Assembly: GCA_024762915.1 (NCBI GenBank)
Contig: JANTGL010000062.1
Location: 1 to 11,073, forward strand
Direction of reading: 5' to 3'
Source of the DNA: Bacteroidales bacterium
GTDB taxonomy: Bacteria > Bacteroidota > Bacteroidia > Bacteroidales > JAADGE01
DNA: 11,073 nt
In this document: positions 6,990-11,073 of the stretch, one piece after another
How positions within the stretch are numbered: the first letter of the stretch is position 1
Layout of the letters: each line of letters begins with the position of its first letter
The notes under the pieces: generated by a model
Told to the model about the DNA's origin: nothing
Seen by the model: the letters and a program-made list of their open reading frames with translations, nothing else
Database searches by the model: none
Translations under genes and position numbers: made by a program

Positions 6990-8276
6990 ATGAACGAAAA
7001 AAAAGATACAAACGGTTATCTTGATATGGAACTCTTACGTTTTACGACTGCAGGAAGCGTTGATGACGGAAAAAGTACGCTTATCGGAAGATTATTGTAT
7101 GACAGTAAATCAATTTTTAAAGATCAAATTGAAGCCATCGAAAAAGCCGGTAAAAATCAAGGGAAAGAAAATATTGATTTGGCACTGCTTACTGACGGCT
7201 TACGTGCAGAAAGAGAGCAAGGAATTACAATTGACGTGGCATATCGTTATTTTGCAACTCCTAAAAGAAAGTTCATCATTGCCGATACTCCGGGACATAT
7301 TCAATATACCAGAAATATGGTAACCGGTGCTTCGACGGCTAACATAGCAATTATTTTAATTGATGCCAGAAACGGTGTTATTGAACAAACTTTAAGACAT
7401 TCATACATTGCTTCATTACTTCAAATACCTCATCTTGTCGTTTGTATAAACAAAATGGATTTGGTTGATTATGATGAGGCAATTTACGCAAAAATAAAGA
7501 AACAATTTATGTCATTTGCACCTAAATTAGATGTAAAAGATATTGAATTTATTCCTATCAGTGCTTTGAAAGGTGATAATGTTGTTGAGAAATCAAAAAA
7601 AATGGATTGGTATCACGGCGCTACTTTATTGTATTTACTTGAAAATATCTATATAAAAGGAGATTATAATCATGTCGATGCTCGATTTCCCGTTCAATAT
7701 GTGATTCGTCCTCAATCTGATGAATTTCATGATTACAGAGGTTATGCCGGAAGAATTGACGGCGGTATTTTTAAGATCGGTGATAAAGTAAAAGTTTTTC
7801 CTTCCGGTTTGGAAAGTAAAATTAAATCAATTGATACTTTGAATGAAACTTTGGAAACCGCATTTGCGCCTCAATCAGTTTCAATAACAATTGAAGATGA
7901 TATTGATATCAGCAGAGGAGACATGATTGTTAAAGTTGATAATCTCACACGTCAATCTCAGGATATTACGGCAATGATCAGTTGGTTTAATGAAAGACCC
8001 TTGCAATTAAGAGGTAAATATGCTTTAAGGCATACAACAAATGATGTGAAATGTATCATTCAAGAGGTGAAATTTAAAATGGATATCAATTCTTTGGAAC
8101 GAAATTACGATGACAAAGAAGTGAAGATGAACGATATTGCAAGAATTCAATTAAAAACGGCAAAACCGGTGTACTATGACGCTTATAAAAAGAACAGATA
8201 CACAGGAAGTTTTATCCTGATTGACGAAGTTACAAATGAAACCGTAGGAGCCGGGATGATTGTTGACAAAGCATAA
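6990..8276 (+). CDS. cysN: Sulfate adenylyltransferase subunit 1 (GTPase)
   Basis: 428-aa regulatory GTPase subunit of ATP sulfurylase; GTP hydrolysis drives APS formation by CysD. EF-Tu-type G motifs are visible: G1 GSVDDGKS (22-29), G2 T80 within EQGITIDVAYRYF, G3 DTPGH (99-103), G4 NKMD (154-157) and G5 ISALKGDN. Beta-barrel domains II and III follow (VIRPQSDEFHDYRGYAGRI, then the LRGKYALRHTTNDVKCII region). The protein ends after domain III, so there is no C-terminal APS kinase (CysC) fusion. That agrees with the APS-type CysH. The ATG at 6990 gives the typical short tail before LRFTTAGSVDDGKST. It probably belongs to the upstream cluster, though the insertion before it may have altered co-expression. 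Confidence 0.97.
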   Translation: MNEKKDTNGYLDMELLRFTTAGSVDDGKSTLIGRLLYDSKSIFKDQIEAIEKAGKNQGKENIDLALLTDGLRAEREQGITIDVAYRYFATPKRKFIIADTPGHIQYTRNMVTGASTANIAIILIDARNGVIEQTLRHSYIASLLQIPHLVVCINKMDLVDYDEAIYAKIKKQFMSFAPKLDVKDIEFIPISALKGDNVVEKSKKMDWYHGATLLYLLENIYIKGDYNHVDARFPVQYVIRPQSDEFHDYRGYAGRIDGGIFKIGDKVKVFPSGLESKIKSIDTLNETLETAFAPQSVSITIEDDIDISRGDMIVKVDNLTRQSQDITAMISWFNERPLQLRGKYALRHTTNDVKCIIQEVKFKMDINSLERNYDDKEVKMNDIARIQLKTAKPVYYDAYKKNRYTGSFILIDEVTNETVGAGMIVDKA

Positions 8277-8302
8277 AAAGCATAATTCGATATAAATAAT
8301 TT

Positions 8303-8337
8303 AAAGTCGGTAAATAAGCAAAATTTACCGGCTTTTT
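8303..8337 (+). terminator. Intrinsic terminator of the sulfate assimilation cluster
   Basis: AAAGTCGGTAAAT (8303-8315) pairs with ATTTACCGGCTTT (8323-8335) over 13 bp with one G-U wobble and a 7-nt loop. T5 at 8333-8337 overlaps the stem base. It lies 26 nt after the cysN stop and separates it from the permease gene. Confidence 0.8.
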
Positions 8338-8396
8338 GTGTTTAAAAGAATATTCAATCTTATGCAAATAGGATAGAATAAAACGAATTTTTTTTC

Positions 8397-8404
8397 TACT
8401 TTTG
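8397..8404 (+). promoter_or_regulatory. Bacteroidota -7 box for the SLC13 permease gene
   Basis: TACTTTTG matches TAnnTTTG exactly and lies 23 nt before the ATG at 8428, so the leader would be short (about 17 nt). No clear -33 TTTG was seen upstream. Position after a terminator supports a separate transcription unit. Confidence 0.5.
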
Positions 8405-8427
8405 ACTTTTATTCATAATTTCTGCTG

Positions 8428-10203
8428 ATGTCTTTCGATGCAATTATAGTGATTCTTGTTTTGTTGTTTCTGATTGTTTCTTTGTACACGGAAATTGTCG
8501 GACCTACAATGACATTTATTATTGCAGTAATTGTATTGGGAATAACTCACGTTTTGAATCCTTCCGAAATTATTGACGGTTTTTCTAATGAACAGATTGC
8601 AATCATAATTATGCTGCTTCTACTCGGTGATATTTATCGAAGAACGTCTGTTTTGGATATCTTTTTTAATTCTGTATTTAGAGGAGCTAAAACATATAAA
8701 AGCTTTACTGCACGAATGATGCTTATTGTTGCTCCGATGTCTGCTTTTCTTAATAATACGCCTTTAGTTGCTTTAATGATGCCTTATGTGCATTTCGGAG
8801 CTCAAAAACATAAAGCATCGGTTTCAAAACTTATGATCCCGCTTTCTTTTGCTGCTATTCTTGGCGGTTGTACTACATTGATAGGGACATCTACTAATTT
8901 GATTGTTAACGGATTAGTTACCGATCAAAAAATTATTCCCAATCTTCCCGAATTAAGTATTTTTGATTTTACGGCAGTCGGATTACCGATGTTAGTAATC
9001 GGTATAATTTATCTTTTAACTTTCGGGCAGAAATTATTACCTGATCATAAAAGTGTCATTGATAAAATTCCTGAAATCTCAAGAGAATATATCGTTGAAG
9101 GACGCATAAAAGGAAACAGTCCCTTAATCGGGAAAACGATTTTCGAAGCCGGTTTAAGAAATTTAGAAGGTCTTTTTTTATTTGAAATTCTTAGAGAAAA
9201 CTTACGAATTACGGCAGTACCTAACGATACCATTCTCTTGGAAGAAGATATCCTGTTATTTACCGGAAATACACAAGCCATTGCCGATTTTGTTAAATCA
9301 CGTGAAGGTATCGAAATTCCTTCGGTTGGGATGTTTTCAAGGAAAAAAAATACCGAAGTTTTGGAAATTGTTATTTCTCATAATTCAACTTTAAACGGAA
9401 AAACACTGAAAGAAGTAAATTTTCGTGCAAAATTTGATGCTACGGCAATTGCAGTTCACAGAAACGGTGAAACACTTGCAGGAAAAATCGGTTCGGTTGA
9501 ATTAAAACCCGGTGATGCTGTTTTATTACTTGCCGGAACCTATTTTGAAGACCGCTATAAAGATACATCTGATTTCTATTTGATTTCCAGAGTAAAGGAA
9601 TTCAGACGTATAGGGTTTTGGAGAACAACTTTTTTGGTAGGCGGTACTATAGCCGTTATTTTATTATCGGCAATCGGATTAATTAAATTATTTAACGGTT
9701 TATTAGTATTACTTGCCGGTTTGGTTATTTTTAAAATTACGCGACCCAAGGATTTGGTAAAAAGTATTGATTACGATTTAATTTTAATCATTGCACTTTC
9801 TTTGGCTTTGGGAACCGCAATGATAAAAACAGGTGTTGCCGATATGTTTGCTCACGGCATTATTTCTGTATTCAAACCTTTCGGAGTAATCGGAATTTTA
9901 ACCGGCATATATATAATTACGGCAATTTTAGCTGCATTTATAACGAATAAAGCAGCAGTAGCCGTTATTTTTCCGGTATCATTAACCCTTGCTTTAAGTT
10001 TAAAAGCCGATGTTATGCCGTTTATTTTGGTAGTCGCTTATGCTGCAGCCGCAAACTTTATGACCCCGATCGGTTATCAAACAAATTTGATGGTTTACGG
10101 TCCGGGCGGATATAAATTCCGAGATTTTTTAAAAGTCGGAACCCCTTTGACAATAATTTATATGTTGGTTACAATTACAATTCTTAAATTAATTTATTTT
10201 TAA
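8428..10203 (+). CDS. SLC13-family permease with two RCK_C (TrkA-C) domains, candidate sulfate importer
   Basis: 591-aa inner-membrane transporter of the ion transporter superfamily (divalent anion:Na+ symporter, ArsB and NhaD relatives). The N-terminal half (residues 1-200) holds several membrane segments with LNNTPLVALMMPY (108-120) and GGCTTLIGTSTNLIVNGL (146-163). Two soluble RCK_C domains occupy about 215-295 and 305-390 (for example IKGNSPLIGKTIFEAGLRNL and VELKPGDAVLLLAG). The second membrane half (398-591) repeats the signatures as ITNKAAVAVIFP (505-516) and TPIGYQTNLMVYGPGGY (546-562). This half-RCK_C-half layout is shared by bacterial and algal (SAC1/SLT-type) sulfate permeases, and the gene follows cysN, so sulfate is the best guess. 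Citrate, other dicarboxylates or a different oxyanion remain possible. The ATG at 8428 begins right before the first membrane helix. Confidence 0.88.
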   Translation: MSFDAIIVILVLLFLIVSLYTEIVGPTMTFIIAVIVLGITHVLNPSEIIDGFSNEQIAIIIMLLLLGDIYRRTSVLDIFFNSVFRGAKTYKSFTARMMLIVAPMSAFLNNTPLVALMMPYVHFGAQKHKASVSKLMIPLSFAAILGGCTTLIGTSTNLIVNGLVTDQKIIPNLPELSIFDFTAVGLPMLVIGIIYLLTFGQKLLPDHKSVIDKIPEISREYIVEGRIKGNSPLIGKTIFEAGLRNLEGLFLFEILRENLRITAVPNDTILLEEDILLFTGNTQAIADFVKSREGIEIPSVGMFSRKKNTEVLEIVISHNSTLNGKTLKEVNFRAKFDATAIAVHRNGETLAGKIGSVELKPGDAVLLLAGTYFEDRYKDTSDFYLISRVKEFRRIGFWRTTFLVGGTIAVILLSAIGLIKLFNGLLVLLAGLVIFKITRPKDLVKSIDYDLILIIALSLALGTAMIKTGVADMFAHGIISVFKPFGVIGILTGIYIITAILAAFITNKAAVAVIFPVSLTLALSLKADVMPFILVVAYAAAANFMTPIGYQTNLMVYGPGGYKFRDFLKVGTPLTIIYMLVTITILKLIYF

Positions 10204-10204
10204 T

Positions 10205-10432
10205 ATGGAAACAACTTTAATGGTGATATTTATCGGACTTTCATTGATTTTGTGGTTTTGGGCTTTAATTGATATTTCAAAATCACGTTTTAAAATGCCC
10301 TATGGAAATACTTTATGGCTTTTTATTATAATACTTTTTCCCGTTTTGGGAGTATTAATTTATTTTTTGGCTAAACGAAAAATTACGACAAAAGAAAAAA
10401 GAAAATTTAACCCGAAATTTAATCATTCTTAA
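10205..10432 (+). CDS. Small PLDc_N-domain membrane protein
   Basis: 75-aa protein with two predicted membrane helices: VIFIGLSLILWFWALIDI (about 8-25) and LWLFIIILFPVLGVLIYFLA (about 37-56), then a basic tail. The pattern, including the FPVLGVLIYFLAKRK end, matches the PLDc_N domain, normally the N-terminal membrane anchor of cardiolipin synthases but common alone as a small protein of unknown role. No phospholipase D HxK motif follows. It starts 1 nt after the permease stop, so the two are almost certainly co-transcribed, which may point to an accessory role, but nothing in the sequence proves it. Confidence 0.8.
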   Translation: METTLMVIFIGLSLILWFWALIDISKSRFKMPYGNTLWLFIIILFPVLGVLIYFLAKRKITTKEKRKFNPKFNHS

Positions 10433-10477
10433 AAACGTATTACAAGTCTTTTGTAAATTAGAAAAACAATAAAACAG

Positions 10478-11073
10478 ATGTATAAAACAGCACTCGTAAC
10501 AGGAGCAACTTCCGGTATCGGAAAAGCAACGGCTTTGATGTTGGCAAAACTTCATTATAAGCTAATTATTACCGGAAGACGTTTAAACAGATTACAAGAA
10601 TTTGAAACAGAACTGAAAGGAAAATTCGATATTGATGTTCTGATTTTAAATTTTGATATTCGTAACAGAGAAGAAACAAAAAAGCAAATTGAAAATCTTC
10701 CCGAAAATTTCAAAAATATTGATGTTTTAATTAATAATGCCGGTTTGGCATCGGGTTTGGATTTAATTCATGAAGCGGATATTGATGATTGGGAAAAAAT
10801 GATTGATACGAATGTCAAAGGGCTTTTGTATATTTCGCGTGCAATTATGCCGGGAATGGTTGAACGCAAATCCGGGCATATTGTTAATATTTCATCAATT
10901 GCCGGAAAAGAAACTTATCTGAAAGGCAATGTTTATTGTGCGACGAAACATGCCGTAGAATCCATTACAAAAGCGATGCGAATTGATATGTTACCATACG
11001 GAATTAAAGTAAGTTCGATTTCACCGGGTGCGGTTGATACGGAATTTTCTTTGGTTCGTCTCGGCGATAAAGA
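10478..11073 (+). CDS. Short-chain dehydrogenase/reductase (YdfG-like), 3' end outside window
   Basis: Open from ATG 10478 to the window edge with no stop (198 complete codons). Classical SDR motifs are present: cofactor loop TGATSGIG (8-15), GRR at 33-35 suggesting NADP(H) preference, NNAG (86-89), structural N112, and the S140, Y153, K157 catalytic residues (HIVNISSIAG, YCATK). SPGAVDTEF (182-190) is the usual region after the active site. Closest family type is the YdfG-like NADP-dependent 3-hydroxy acid / serine dehydrogenase group, where about 250 aa is expected, so roughly 50 residues are missing. The 45-nt gap after the PLDc_N gene contains no clear terminator or promoter, so it may belong to the same transcript. 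The substrate is unknown. Confidence 0.93.
   Translation, partial: MYKTALVTGATSGIGKATALMLAKLHYKLIITGRRLNRLQEFETELKGKFDIDVLILNFDIRNREETKKQIENLPENFKNIDVLINNAGLASGLDLIHEADIDDWEKMIDTNVKGLLYISRAIMPGMVERKSGHIVNISSIAGKETYLKGNVYCATKHAVESITKAMRIDMLPYGIKVSSISPGAVDTEFSLVRLGDK

Noticed and set aside
10445..10457. Possible hairpin TTACAA/TTGTAA in the gap before the dehydrogenase gene
   Set aside because: Only about 6 AT-rich pairs without a U run, so too weak to call a terminator or operator.

Overview
The window looks like chromosomal DNA from an AT-rich member of the Bacteroidota. The clues are Bacteroidota-type -7 boxes (TAnnTTTG), weak or absent Shine-Dalgarno sequences, a TPR/PD40 envelope protein of PorE type, and a four-helix-bundle (S23/IVP-family) gene remnant. 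No rRNA, tRNA, CRISPR array, integrase or complete insertion sequence was seen.

Layout. (1) 95-2218 (+): secreted periplasmic or outer-membrane-associated protein with TPR, PD40 propeller, degenerate OmpA-like and SPOR-like regions. It ends at a strong hairpin that also serves the convergent gene. (2) 2292-3515 (-): PLP-dependent alpha-oxoamine synthase, best read as a serine palmitoyltransferase-like or cysteate fatty-acyltransferase-like enzyme. (3) 3516-3730: divergent promoter region with a -7 box on each strand. (4) 3731-8276 (+): a cluster of a two-domain VOC protein, cysH, cysD, a broken four-helix-bundle gene and cysN, closed by a terminator hairpin. (5) 8428-11073 (+): an SLC13-type permease with two RCK_C domains, a 75-aa PLDc_N membrane protein 1 nt downstream, and a short-chain dehydrogenase that runs off the window.

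How the genes fit together. CysDN activates sulfate to APS. CysH has the Fe-S cysteine pattern of APS reductases, so it should reduce APS directly to sulfite; this fits with CysN lacking a fused APS kinase domain and no cysC being present here. The SLC13 permease is a plausible sulfate importer by position. The divergent alpha-oxoamine synthase raises the possibility that sulfite-derived cysteate feeds sulfonolipid (capnine-type) synthesis, but this is inference.

The most unusual feature is the 476-nt stretch between cysD and cysN. It holds a four-helix-bundle gene inactivated by a nonsense codon and a -1 frameshift, flanked by TTGAAATTTG-type repeats in inverted orientation. This looks like a decayed insertion inside an essential-pathway operon.
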